64,000 bases of DNA from Haladaptatus halobius (GTDB lineage: Archaea > Halobacteriota > Halobacteria > Halobacteriales > Haladaptataceae), in assembly GCF_020618475.1 (NCBI RefSeq), contig NZ_CP085339.1:434001-498000 (forward strand), written 5' to 3'. Positions 23,226 through 31,967 of this stretch are shown in pieces. The position numbers and the translations under genes are program-made. The notes under the pieces were generated by a model. It made no database searches. It was not told the DNA's origin and worked only from the letters and a program-made list of their open reading frames with translations. Numbering within the stretch: position 1 is the stretch's first letter; the number at the start of each line of letters is the position of its first letter.

Positions 23226-25938
23226 CCTTGGAGAAATCCACTCCAATGCTCTGTATGTTATTTCGTTCACTGACCCAGAAGCGACTAGGCGTGACCTTGT
23301 CGGAGGCAAAGGAGCGAATCTCGCACAACTCGTTGCAGCAGGGGTTCCGGTCCCAGAGGGATTCATTGTGACGACTCACGTCTTTCAAGAGCTTACCGAC
23401 GATGAGCAAACTAGAGAGCTGATCAATGAGGTTTCGAAACTCGATTCGGAAGATAGCGCGGCGATTTCTGATATAGGGGCTACCCTTCGTCATCGAATCG
23501 AAGAACTCGACATCTCCACAGAAATTCGAAAAGAAATAGAGAGTGCCCTCAGTAAAATCGGAGATGGATCTGAAATTCCATACGCTGTCCGTTCGAGTGC
23601 GACATCCGAAGATCTTCCAGACGCGTCATTCGCTGGTCAGCAAGAAACCTTTCTAAACGTTCAAGGAGCCGAGGATATCGTCAACAGTATCCGATCTTGT
23701 TTGGCGAGCCTATTTACTGATCGTGCGATTGCGTACCGAGCCAAAAATCAGATTCCACATGACGATGTTGCCCTCGCAGTCGTCGTTCAGCGGATGATCA
23801 ATCCCGAAGTATCCGGCATTCTCTTCACCGCTGACCCAATGACCGGAAATCGTTATACTACTGCTATCGAGGCTGGACTCGGTCTTGGTGAAGCATTCGT
23901 CTCGGGTGAAGCAACCACCGATTCGATTCGTGTAGATACACGAACTAAAGAGATCCTTGATTACGAAACAGGTGGTCAGCAAATCGCGATACGTCCACGT
24001 CTAGGGGGTGGAACGGAGACAATAGAACTACCACTATCCAAACGAACTACCCGCGTACTCACTGACGAACAGATTCGAACGCTAGCAGCACTAGGAAACG
24101 AGATCAATGATCTGTTCGAGTCGCCACAAGACATCGAATGGTGCCTTGAAGACGGCGAGGTATACGTCGTCCAATCCCGTCCGATCACCTCGTTATTTCC
24201 CATTCCGTTGCCCAAACCGGAGGACAATCAGCTCCATATCTATGTTAGTTTAGGGCACGCACAGGCGTTCGCCGAAGCGATGCCTCCTCTCGTTCGGGAT
24301 ATCTGGATGGCATATACGCAAACGACGTTCGAGGAGTTTGGACTTGGAGGCGACACGCAGTGGGCAGCAGAGGCAGGTGGCCGGGTTTACATGGATGTCA
24401 CGAAGTTACTACAGATTAGAGCGCTTCAGGATCTCTTCCCGAAGCAATTGGCTGCAACTAGTGAACCGATGGGGGCAGCGCTCGAAGATATTGTCCATCG
24501 ACGTGGCGACGAGTTTCTCACCAGGCGGTCGACAACTGAGAAATTAGCTGCAATTCCCGAACTCGCTACTGCAGCGTGGACGGGAACGAAAGCGAGTCGA
24601 CCGCTCCTCGTAGCGATGGCAAGTGGCTTCCTTGGGGCCTTCATTGGTGCGCCAGCTCCACCAGAGAGTGAGGAAGCCAAATGGAAGGCATGGGGAATGA
24701 ATATCGCCACACAGGTGCGTGCTCCCAACAGCCTTGCAGAGCGCTCTCATGCTATCTTCAATCTTCTTGATGAGGCAATCAAATTCCCGTCGACTGGGCC
24801 GTTGTTAGCTGCAATAACAGCAGGAGTCTGGTTGGAAAAAGGATTTCCGAAGGACGCTGAGGATGTCAACGCTATCGGGAGAGGCTTTCCCCACGAAGTG
24901 GTGACACGGATCAATCTTGGACTCGGTGATCTCTCAGACGTAGCTCGCGAGAATCCAGCGGTTGCCGATGCATTGCGACAAGATGCATCTCTAGAAGAAA
25001 TCAAATCTGTAGAAGGGGGAGAGGATTTCATAGCCGCATTTGATAAGTATCTTACCGAGTTCGGACATCGTGCGACCGGCGAAATCGATATTAGTCGCCC
25101 TCGGTGGCGTGAAGATCCGTCTGGATTGCTTGCGACGATTCGAGCAAATCTCGAACACGGGGAGAAAGGAGAACACAGTGAGCACATCCAAAAATTGGAA
25201 TGTGAGGCTGAGGCGGCAGCAAAACGGCTTGAGGAACAAGTCAATCATGGGCATCTCGGTCCGGTTCGAAAACGACTGATTCGCCAACTAATTCGAACCT
25301 ATCGCGGCTACATTCAGACTCGTGAGTATCCAAAACAGGGTTCCGCGTATATGTTTACTTCGTGGCGCGACACCTTGTGTGATGTTGGTGACCAATTCGC
25401 CTCAGAAGGCAAACTAGCCGATTCAGACGATATCTGGTTCCTTCGAAAAGAGGAACTGTTCGCTGCGCTTGAGGGTGGTTCAATAGACGTAGACATTGAA
25501 GAGCGACGTGATGAGTTTGAACGCTATGCATCGATGGATGCACCACCGGTGTTGACGAGCGAAGGTGAAGCTCCTAGCGGACATATCAAGCGCACGGACG
25601 TGCCCGATGGGGCACTCGTTGGAACAGGCGTTTCGGACGGTGTTGTTGAAGGAGTAGCTCGGGTAGTTCGGGATCCTACTGAAGAGACGATTGAGAAGGG
25701 AGAAATTCTCATCGCGCCATCCTCCGACCCTGGCTGGACACCCCTATTTTTGAACGCAACTGGGATGGTCGTAGAAGTAGGCGGTCAGATGAGCCACGGT
25801 GCATTAGTTGCGCGAGAGTATGGCCTGCCGGCAGTTGTTTCGGTTTCCGAAGCTACGCGTCGTATCGAAACTGGTCAACGAGTTCGGGTCGATGGGACAA
25901 ATGGAATCGTTGAACTATTGGATGAGCAGCCGATGTGA
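23218..25938 (+). CDS. PEP-synthase-like enzyme of the rifampicin phosphotransferase type
   Basis: 906 residues. Residues about 20-330 are the ATP-grasp/PEP-synthase N-terminal domain (Gly-Gly-Lys-Gly-Ala-Asn-Leu, Ala-Val-Arg-Ser-Ser-Ala-Thr-Ser-Glu-Asp and Gly-Ile-Leu-Phe-Thr-Ala-Asp-Pro-Met). A long middle region replaces the PEP-synthase substrate domain. The C-terminal swivelling domain holds the phospho-histidine motif Gly-Gly-Gln-Met-Ser-His-Gly-Ala, with His about residue 860. The order ATP-grasp, middle, His domain, and the lack of the C-terminal pyruvate barrel, fit rifampicin phosphotransferase (ATP to AMP plus Pi with phosphorylation of the drug). Archaeal RNA polymerase is not the rifampicin target, so the substrate is probably another compound. 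Confidence 0.75.
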   Translation: MSNLGEIHSNALYVISFTDPEATRRDLVGGKGANLAQLVAAGVPVPEGFIVTTHVFQELTDDEQTRELINEVSKLDSEDSAAISDIGATLRHRIEELDISTEIRKEIESALSKIGDGSEIPYAVRSSATSEDLPDASFAGQQETFLNVQGAEDIVNSIRSCLASLFTDRAIAYRAKNQIPHDDVALAVVVQRMINPEVSGILFTADPMTGNRYTTAIEAGLGLGEAFVSGEATTDSIRVDTRTKEILDYETGGQQIAIRPRLGGGTETIELPLSKRTTRVLTDEQIRTLAALGNEINDLFESPQDIEWCLEDGEVYVVQSRPITSLFPIPLPKPEDNQLHIYVSLGHAQAFAEAMPPLVRDIWMAYTQTTFEEFGLGGDTQWAAEAGGRVYMDVTKLLQIRALQDLFPKQLAATSEPMGAALEDIVHRRGDEFLTRRSTTEKLAAIPELATAAWTGTKASRPLLVAMASGFLGAFIGAPAPPESEEAKWKAWGMNIATQVRAPNSLAERSHAIFNLLDEAIKFPSTGPLLAAITAGVWLEKGFPKDAEDVNAIGRGFPHEVVTRINLGLGDLSDVARENPAVADALRQDASLEEIKSVEGGEDFIAAFDKYLTEFGHRATGEIDISRPRWREDPSGLLATIRANLEHGEKGEHSEHIQKLECEAEAAAKRLEEQVNHGHLGPVRKRLIRQLIRTYRGYIQTREYPKQGSAYMFTSWRDTLCDVGDQFASEGKLADSDDIWFLRKEELFAALEGGSIDVDIEERRDEFERYASMDAPPVLTSEGEAPSGHIKRTDVPDGALVGTGVSDGVVEGVARVVRDPTEETIEKGEILIAPSSDPGWTPLFLNATGMVVEVGGQMSHGALVAREYGLPAVVSVSEATRRIETGQRVRVDGTNGIVELLDEQPM

Positions 25939-26663
25939 CTGGAGACCAGTCTATCGATGAGTTTTGCTATGCCTGGGGGATACTCAAATACGCGCACGAC
26001 ACTGACGGAACAGCCGTTGAATCGCTCGACCTCTCGGACGAGCGTGACCGACTGGACCGCGCACAACGTGACCTTTCACGAAAACAACACGGGTCGGTGA
26101 ACTACCTTACACAACAGCGTGTTGTGGCGCGTCGTCACGCGGAGTTGAAACAGAAGCGCCGCGGCTTCTTGCACAAGTTGTCGAACTACTATGCCACCGA
26201 ATACGATCTCGTCGCGGTTGAAGGCCTGAACGTCGCCGGAATGATGCAATTCGATTCAAATTCACGCACCCGAGCATCCGCCGCATGGAGTACTTTTCTC
26301 CGGATGCTCGAATACAAGTGTGAACGCGAAGGCACGTACTTCGTCGCGGTTGATCCACGAAACACGACGAAAAAATGCGTGTCGTGCGGCGTGAAGACGG
26401 ATAAACCGCTATGGATGCGCGAACACTCGTGTCCGTCGTGTGGGTTCGAAGCGGATCGAGATGCAAATGCGGCATGGAACATCCTTGCTCGTGGTCTCGA
26501 CCAGATAGGGATGGGCTGTCCCGAATCAATGCCTGCGGAGACTGCGCTCTCTACGGACACCGTGGTGTCTGCAAAGCGCGTCGCGGAAACAGGAAGCCCC
26601 GCCCTAACGGGCGGGGAGGAGTCACCGGTGCAGCTGTGGATGTTCCTGCATTGGTTTCAGTAA
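25935..26663 (+). pseudogene. tnpB: tnpB of a second family, N-terminal half missing
   Basis: The recognisable part starts at Gly-Ile-Leu-Lys-Tyr-Ala-His-Asp, just after the first RuvC Asp (Gly-x-Asp-x-Gly), which is lost. The catalytic Glu (Val-Ala-Val-Glu-Gly-Leu), the zinc ribbon (Cys-Val-Ser-Cys and Cys-Pro-Ser-Cys) and the last Asp (Glu-Ala-Asp-Arg-Asp-Ala-Asn-Ala-Ala) remain. The right-end hairpin (CCCCGCCC-TAAC-GGGCGGGG, 26597-26616) is intact, but no left end is seen. The frame runs past the hairpin into flanking sequence. It lies directly after the Rph-like gene. It cannot be an active nuclease. Confidence 0.75.
26597..26616 (+). repeat. Right-end hairpin of the truncated TnpB element
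   Basis: Perfect 8-base stem with TAAC loop, followed by GGAGGA. Nearly the same hairpin ends the small element at 10177-10196. Confidence 0.65.
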
Positions 26664-26851
26664 TCACTGGCGAGCAAAGTATTCTAATACTGCTTCAGGC
26701 AATTGGTGGGTGTAACATTGCGATTGCAACACTCTATGGGATCGTTTTGAAAGATCCAGCTGAATTCACTGTTGGCAAGTATGAGGTCTAAGCAATCGTT
26801 TTTGTGGCACTCCTTGTCGTCTTTGGAGGCGCTATTCGGCTAGTAGATTAA
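26640..26851 (+). pseudogene. C-terminal remnant of a membrane protein
   Basis: After the element the frame reads Pro-Ala-Leu-Val-Ser-Val-Ile-Thr-Gly-Glu-Gln, then a hydrophobic stretch (Ile-Leu-Ile-Leu-Leu-Gln-Ala-Ile-Gly-Gly). It meets a TAA after Lys-Tyr-Glu-Val and continues with Ala-Ile-Val-Phe-Val-Ala-Leu-Leu-Val-Val-Phe-Gly-Gly-Ala to a second stop. It looks like the 3' end of a gene that was hit by the element. The family is not recognised. Confidence 0.4.
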
Positions 26852-26979
26852 TTTCGTTTATTTGGTTGTCAATTTATCTATCTAATATCCTAATTTGAAT
26901 GGAATCGTATATAGCTCTCCTAGTAATGAATAAACAATCGCCTGCCGTCGGACAATCTGTACCCCCTTCGGGTACTATT

Positions 26980-27156
26980 ATGACACAGAAACATATCGTC
27001 AAGCAGCCGCAATCCACGAACGGATCGGAGCCACAAACTCGGTGCCCGTACTGTCTCCGACACTGCAATTGGAATGATTACCTTCGAGATCTTGTTGAGC
27101 AGGAGCATCGGGAAGTAGACCAGATCACCACGGCGCTGGATGAGTTTTATTGGTAA
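26980..27156 (+). CDS. Small CxxC protein
   Basis: 58 residues from ATG 26980 (26926 is an alternative start giving 76). The sequence Cys-Pro-Tyr-Cys-Leu-Arg-His-Cys suggests a metal-binding or redox site. The C-terminal half is acidic and probably helical (Asp-Leu-Val-Glu-Gln-Glu-His-Arg-Glu-Val). No family recognised; intact and single. Confidence 0.45.
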   Translation: MTQKHIVKQPQSTNGSEPQTRCPYCLRHCNWNDYLRDLVEQEHREVDQITTALDEFYW

Positions 27157-27189
27157 CGTCTACAGCCGTTTTGCAACTTCTTAGGACAT

Positions 27190-27350
27190 GAGTCAGAGTT
27201 CCCCCATAGTTTCTGCTCGCTAAGTAGCGGATACGCTCGAAATCAAGCGGCCGTCTGCTCACTGACGGCTTGAGGTACCACCTGAGGAGGGGAGATTGAG
27301 CGAGGAAAATTGAGTCCGCGGGTGGTGACCTGGTGGATTACAGAGGAATA
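27190..27350 (+). pseudogene. Winged-helix family remnant
   Basis: Frame pieces contain Glu-Ser-Glu-Phe-Pro and, at the end, Glu-Arg-Gly-Lys-Leu-Ser-Pro-Arg-Val-Val-Thr-Trp-Trp-Ile, the start and end of the dispersed winged-helix family. The recognition helix region between them is scrambled by indels. Confidence 0.5.
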
Positions 27351-27469
27351 GTAAGATGGATTACCCCGTTCACAAAAGATCCACAGACGAAAACCCACCG
27401 TGAAGTTAGTATATAATACTAACTTTGTACAATCTCAAAATCCAATAGAACGAGGTTCGAGAAAGAAGC

Positions 27470-27730
27470 GAACGCTCAACGACAGAAATTGCGGCGCAAG
27501 CCGACGATATTGGTATCGATACTAAAACAGCCGTTCGCCGAGGAATCCCTCAGGATGCTATCCTCGTGTATGCAGACGAACACAACATTGATATAATCGT
27601 CATGGGAACGCACGGCAGAACGGGCGTTAAACGTGCGCTGATGGGGAGCGTAACTGAAACAGTCGTTCGGCACGCCGATATACCCGTGTTAACCGTGAGC
27701 AGGGGCGCTGGAACAAAACTAGAAAATTGA
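27470..27730 (+). pseudogene. Universal stress protein (UspA), N-terminally truncated
   Basis: About 86 codons without a start codon read Ile-Ala-Ala-Gln-Ala-Asp-Asp, Thr-Ala-Val-Arg-Arg-Gly-Ile-Pro, Asp-Ile-Ile-Val-Met-Gly-Thr-His-Gly-Arg-Thr-Gly and Ser-Val-Thr-Glu-Thr-Val-Val-Arg. The Gly-x-x-Gly with following Ser is the ATP-binding motif of Usp domains. The first 50-60 residues are missing. Confidence 0.65.
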
Positions 27731-27910
27731 ATCCCTCATTCCGGACAGTAGGCTCAACTAACCAACCGAGGGGGAACGGAGTGAATAGGAGAATTCATCT
27801 CAGTTGTCGCTCATTACAGGCCGATCGAATAGTGGTGATTCGTGAGAAAGATCAGTTTGATTTCCCGTATGCTTACAACACTTGGCGGCATTTACTCGTA
27901 ATAACTATCA

Positions 27911-29032
27911 ATGGCTGTTACGCGACGACAATTCGTTCAACTGAGTAGTGCGACAGGACTTGGTCTTCTCACAGGTAGTAGTACTCCCGGAACCAATTCT
28001 AACGAGAGAGATGATGTACCAGTTGATGTTAGAGGTGCTCTCTATCTCCCTACGCGGGATTTTAATTTCTATCAAATGTGGGCAAACTACTCACCGGAGA
28101 TCATTGAACGTGATCTTGGCTATGCAGCTCGCTTGAATTTAAACGCGATCAGAACTTGGGTAAGTTACGAATTTTGGCTCGAGAATAAAAAAGCCCATCA
28201 AAATGCAATCGATCACTTTCTCACAACAGCAGCGGACAAGAATATTAGCGTGTTATTCAGCTTGTTTGAAAACGTTGGTACAAAACCGACTCACAAGAAC
28301 GTAACGGATACTAATCCACAAACTGCACCGCCAGTTCGCTCACCTTCATTGAAGGTTGTTCAAAACCCCAACCAATGGGCGAAACCACGGCAGTTTGTTC
28401 AGTGGTTTATGGATCGATACCGAAGTGACGAACGACTATTGGCAATCGAAGTGATGAACGAGCCCGGTTGGCGCAAGGACGTAAAGAAGTTCGCGAAGGA
28501 TATGTTTCAAACGCTTGTGCAGAATCGTGGCACTGTCCCGTTGACAGTTGGAGCTACAAGTTTAATTACTAGCGTAGACTATCTCGATTGGGGAAGCGAT
28601 ATTTTACAATTTCACTATAATTATCCATCAAGTAAACAAATTTTTCGTGACTTATTGCAGGATCATCATGAGTTATCTTCAAAAATAGAGCAACCGATTT
28701 GGCTGACTGAATGGCAGAAAGTAGCGTCGTTTGGATGGAGTAATTCAAATCAAAAAGTGAAAGATTGGTATCCAGACTATTCCTCACTGACTCCGCTCAT
28801 TCGAAAATACAGTATTGGTAATTTCTTTTGGTCACTCATGCTAAAACCGGCATACACGTTACCTATGCGTCGAAAAGGCGTTCTTAATGGCCTTTTTTAT
28901 GAAGATGGTGCCGTATGGAGCCTAGAAGACGCACGAGAAATCAAAGCGATGTCCGGAAATCGTGCGTTTTCTGGAGTTGAACGTAAGGAATGGCCCACGT
29001 GGACTAGCTCGATAAAGCACCCACAAAGTTAG
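27911..29032 (+). CDS. Secreted glycoside hydrolase (GH5-like TIM barrel)
   Basis: 373 residues. The N-terminus Thr-Arg-Arg-Gln-Phe-Val-Gln-Leu with a hydrophobic stretch is a Tat signal without a clear lipobox. Inside, Leu-Ala-Ile-Glu-Val-Met-Asn-Glu-Pro-Gly places a catalytic acid Glu at about residue 184, and Ile-Trp-Leu-Thr-Glu-Trp-Gln a nucleophile Glu at about 266, the arrangement of clan GH-A enzymes such as GH5. The likely substrate is a beta-linked polysaccharide. The gene is AT-rich and lies among two beta-helix protein genes, so a shared role with surface or environmental glycans is plausible. Confidence 0.75.
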   Translation: MAVTRRQFVQLSSATGLGLLTGSSTPGTNSNERDDVPVDVRGALYLPTRDFNFYQMWANYSPEIIERDLGYAARLNLNAIRTWVSYEFWLENKKAHQNAIDHFLTTAADKNISVLFSLFENVGTKPTHKNVTDTNPQTAPPVRSPSLKVVQNPNQWAKPRQFVQWFMDRYRSDERLLAIEVMNEPGWRKDVKKFAKDMFQTLVQNRGTVPLTVGATSLITSVDYLDWGSDILQFHYNYPSSKQIFRDLLQDHHELSSKIEQPIWLTEWQKVASFGWSNSNQKVKDWYPDYSSLTPLIRKYSIGNFFWSLMLKPAYTLPMRRKGVLNGLFYEDGAVWSLEDAREIKAMSGNRAFSGVERKEWPTWTSSIKHPQS

Positions 29033-29065
29033 TCATTTAGTGGTAAGTTTACCACATCCAATTCT

Positions 29066-29632
29066 TCACATCGTCTTCACTTGGTTATCGGAGAACGTGT
29101 TTCCCCACAATTCGATATGGATACTATCATCACTGATTTTCATACCTACCAAGTTTCTTCTCAATTTATTGTCTTTAGTAATCACTTGGGAGGAATTCTC
29201 AACAGCGATCCCATAGACGTTCGATGCAGCAGTGACATTTTGGATTTTACCTTGCGAACCATTCTCAAAAGCAACCCCTTTGTGCCAGTCGGTAAGTGTC
29301 ATATTTGTTATCAGTATGTCGTTTCCATCTTCTGTTGTTTTCACTTGGATAGCGGTGGTATGGCTATTTCCGCGGCCATCGATCGCGTGTCCGTTCCCGT
29401 CCAAGATGACATTTCCTGACCGAATTTCGATACAGCTTTGAGAAATTCCCGTTCCCCCACCATTTCTGATGTCCGCTGTGAGTTCGTATCGTCCGGGCTC
29501 GTCAATCACTGTACAGGACTTGATTTCTTTTCTATTCACATCGTTTGACGGTAGTAACATCGACTGAACGCCAACGCACGCAGATAAAGTAATTACAAGC
29601 ACTAACAAGACAGATATTCGCTTTAGATCCAT
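29066..29632 (-). CDS. NosD-type beta-helix lipoprotein
   Basis: 188 residues from ATG 29632. The signal Leu-Val-Leu-Val-Ile-Thr-Leu-Ser-Ala-Cys looks like a Sec lipoprotein signal. The body holds NosD/right-handed beta-helix repeats (Gly-Asn-Val-Ile-Leu-Asp-Gly-Asn-Gly-His-Ala-Ile-Asp-Gly-Arg-Gly, Asn-Val-Tyr-Gly-Ile-Ala-Val-Glu-Asn-Ser-Ser). Full NosD-like proteins are usually longer, so this is a short form. It is convergent with the glycoside hydrolase gene. Role unknown, presumably surface carbohydrate binding or turnover. Confidence 0.7.
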   Translation of the reverse strand: MDLKRISVLLVLVITLSACVGVQSMLLPSNDVNRKEIKSCTVIDEPGRYELTADIRNGGGTGISQSCIEIRSGNVILDGNGHAIDGRGNSHTTAIQVKTTEDGNDILITNMTLTDWHKGVAFENGSQGKIQNVTAASNVYGIAVENSSQVITKDNKLRRNLVGMKISDDSIHIELWGNTFSDNQVKTM

Positions 29633-29812
29633 TTGCATAAAGACACCAACGTGCTCACCCACAATAGGGCTTTATCAAAAACCGTTCAATCATCCACTTT
29701 ATTAGAGCTTTATAAAATAATTTCTCTTGTTTTACGTCTTTTACCTAGTCATAATTTTTTTACGTGTAGCTCGGTAGCCACTTGTATTCCAAAATGGAAC
29801 GGTCAAGCGGCC

Positions 29813-30040
29813 ATGTCGACGAGTAAACTCGCTGGTGGTAGTGGTACCCGAACGCGACTTATTGCCCAGACAAGTGGAATGTGCCTACTTATGCTCGGCG
29901 TCGCTTACGTTGGGGGAGTTCGTCTCGAGTTCGGTGTTGCTGCCGTCTATGCTTCGATCATTCTCTACTACGCGTGGGCGATGGCGTACATAACCGTTGG
30001 CTTCTATCGTGGCCGGTGGTCGAACAGACGAATGCGATGA
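29813..30040 (+). CDS. Small two-span membrane protein
   Basis: 75 residues from ATG 29813. Two hydrophobic helices (Gly-Met-Cys-Leu-Leu-Met-Leu-Gly-Val-Ala-Tyr, and Val-Tyr-Ala-Ser-Ile-Ile-Leu-Tyr-Tyr) and an Arg-rich C-terminus (Arg-Gly-Arg-Trp-Ser-Asn-Arg-Arg). No family recognised. Confidence 0.5.
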   Translation: MSTSKLAGGSGTRTRLIAQTSGMCLLMLGVAYVGGVRLEFGVAAVYASIILYYAWAMAYITVGFYRGRWSNRRMR

Positions 30041-30198
30041 TGGCCACACGAGAGATTGACATGCCGTATCCAGTTCGAACACTCGAGGGTACCCTCGATG
30101 TCACCGAGACGAGAGGAATAAGCGAGTAGTCACTTTGAAGGGAATAAGAGAAAACGCAAAAATCAGAGTGGTGCGATCGACACTGGATAAATGATGTT

Positions 30199-30663
30199 CT
30201 ATTTTTGTTGAAGTTTGATATCGCCGCGCATCGATTGCGGGTGATATTCACAATAATACTGAGTCATCTTTTTCGAGGCGCTGAAGGTCGTACTCACTGT
30301 CTTGCCTTTCTCTTCGGCATCCTCGCTTTTGACGACTGGTTTGTCCTGCTTGTTGACGATGTAGAGTTCGTGTTCTTTGCCGTCGAGGTTCTCCCACGTG
30401 AGCGTATACTTCTGTCCTGGTTGTAGTGTGAGTGTCGGGTTTTTCTTACCTTTGATGGACTTGGGAGCGCGTCCTTGCCAACCGCTTTGTTTCGCTCCTA
30501 AGCGGATCTCCTTCCCTTTCTTCTTGTTCTTTGAACCGCTCTCTTGCTTGCTCTCACCACTGCCTGGTAAGCTACCAGTACAGCCAGCTAAACTGGTAAC
30601 GGTAAGAGCACTACCTATGAGTTTGAGTGCGGTGCGTCGGTTTGTGCGGGGTTGGTCAGTCAT
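30199..30663 (-). CDS. Halocyanin-like cupredoxin lipoprotein
   Basis: 154 residues from ATG 30663. Asn-Arg-Arg-Thr-Ala-Leu-Lys with Leu-Ala-Gly-Cys is a Tat signal with lipobox, followed by a Ser/Lys-rich linker. The cupredoxin domain shows the blue-copper ligands: His in Lys-Glu-His-Glu-Leu-Tyr, then Cys, His and Met in Tyr-Tyr-Cys-Glu-Tyr-His-Pro-Gln-Ser-Met-Arg-Gly. Such proteins carry electrons outside the membrane. The linker and domain are rich in Lys, unusual for haloarchaea. No oxidase partner is seen nearby. Confidence 0.8.
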   Translation of the reverse strand: MTDQPRTNRRTALKLIGSALTVTSLAGCTGSLPGSGESKQESGSKNKKKGKEIRLGAKQSGWQGRAPKSIKGKKNPTLTLQPGQKYTLTWENLDGKEHELYIVNKQDKPVVKSEDAEEKGKTVSTTFSASKKMTQYYCEYHPQSMRGDIKLQQK

Positions 30664-30719
30664 GGGCGAGAAAGGAGCTACCAGCGGTGGCGTTAGATAG
30701 ATTTTGGCCACAATATGAA

Positions 30720-31035
30720 ATTATGAAATAAAATTAACGAACTTGCTTTGTTGTGGCATGCGTTCGCGCTTGGTCGAGCAGGGCCGTCGGTACTATGGGA
30801 TATCGTCGATCACTGGAAGGCGATACAGAATCAGTCATCAAGAGCGATCAAGTTGACAGCATGCACCAGTCTCGAGTCCATTTTCAATCCATTCAAGGTG
30901 AGCGATAGTTAGTTGCTACCACCGCTGCGGTCATCCAGAAATAACAATCCAATCCAATCACTGTCCGAAAAACGACTGAAGGTCTTTGGCGGGATCGTCA
31001 CGATGGGGAGCTTAATACAATGGTTCAGCTAGATG
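30720..31035. other. Intergenic stretch with SprT-like scraps
   Basis: Around 30745-30800 the minus strand reads Leu-Leu-Asp-Gln-Ala-Arg-Thr-His-Ala, as in the N-terminal region of the SprT-like family. The rest shows nothing that I recognise. Confidence 0.3.
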
Positions 31036-31040
31036 CGTTC

Positions 31041-31451
31041 TTAACCAAAAACTCGGCGTTGGAGGCTATAGTACCCATTTCCATACACGATAAGAAGAAT
31101 AAATACTGCGAGATAGAGGAGGCTGAGCTCGCCTCCGTTTTGGATTGGAATCAATCCCTCAGGGATATGAGCAATGAACTGGGCGGCAATCATCTCTCCG
31201 GTCGCGATGAGTGCGATGAGCCGGGTTAGTAATCCAACGGCGATAAGAAAACCACCAAAGAGCTCGATGATACCAGCAACCCCATACATACTGACGAGTG
31301 ATGCGGTGGCACCACTTCCATCGACGCCGCCGAAGAGACCGAATAATTTCTGAGCACCGTGTTGCATGAACAAGAGTCCAACAAGAGCACGAACGATAGA
31401 ATAGATGGGCTCTTCGTACGATGCTGTTGTTTGACTAATCGAGGTGGCCAT
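31041..31451 (-). CDS. DoxX-family membrane protein
   Basis: 136 residues with four hydrophobic spans. Typical DoxX features are Arg-Ala-Leu-Val-Gly-Leu-Leu-Phe-Met-Gln-His-Gly-Ala-Gln-Lys-Leu-Phe-Gly and Glu-Leu-Phe-Gly-Gly-Phe-Leu-Ile-Ala-Val-Gly-Leu. The family includes the small quinone-oxidoreductase subunit of thermophiles and many uncharacterised proteins linked to redox stress. No partner gene is adjacent. Confidence 0.88.
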   Translation of the reverse strand: MATSISQTTASYEEPIYSIVRALVGLLFMQHGAQKLFGLFGGVDGSGATASLVSMYGVAGIIELFGGFLIAVGLLTRLIALIATGEMIAAQFIAHIPEGLIPIQNGGELSLLYLAVFILLIVYGNGYYSLQRRVFG

Positions 31452-31659
31452 ACTATTTGTATATACGCTTCGGTATTCAATAGCAGGTCAGCGGCCGGTG
31501 TTGCCTACTGAATAGATTCTTTTTCGTGATTTGTGAGTGGCTCTACAACACGCAGTTGATTCGGTCAGGCTATGCGCGAGTGCCGGACATTCAGTCTACC
31601 AAACAGCAGCAGTTCCGCCAAAAGCAACAACCGTGTCATGGATAAAACGGAAACGTGAG

Positions 31660-31905
31660 TTAGTTCGGCAGTTCTTTCCAATCCGTGCGCACGCACTCCC
31701 AGCACGGGAAGCCACCGAGGCCATTGCAGTCGCACTCTACTGATTCGGAATCGTCTTCGTTGTCGTCCGAAGGGAAGGCGTCGAGCGTGCCGTCCTCAGT
31801 CGCGGTCTCGACGGCGGTCATGTGCTTGCAGAAAGCAGTCCGATGGACGTGGTGTGGGCACGTGCAGGCCATTAGCTCGTCGGTCACATCGTCAATTGCC
31901 CCCAA
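31660..31905 (-). pseudogene. SWIM zinc-finger gene, 3' two thirds
   Basis: 81 open codons: Ile-Asp-Asp-Val-Thr-Asp-Glu-Leu-Met-Ala-Cys-Thr-Cys-Pro-His-His with Cys-Lys-His (complete SWIM pattern), acidic tail, Cys-rich end and Lys-Glu-Leu-Pro-Asn. The N-terminal third is absent, replaced by unrelated sequence near 31905. A start-like ATG of a following SprT-like gene lies 20 bases downstream (31639) but its frame does not continue as SprT. Confidence 0.6.
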
Positions 31906-31967
31906 TTAAACTAAATTTTCTACTGGCGTTCAAATTGTTCCTGCTGTCAAAAATCAGTCCAAAATGG

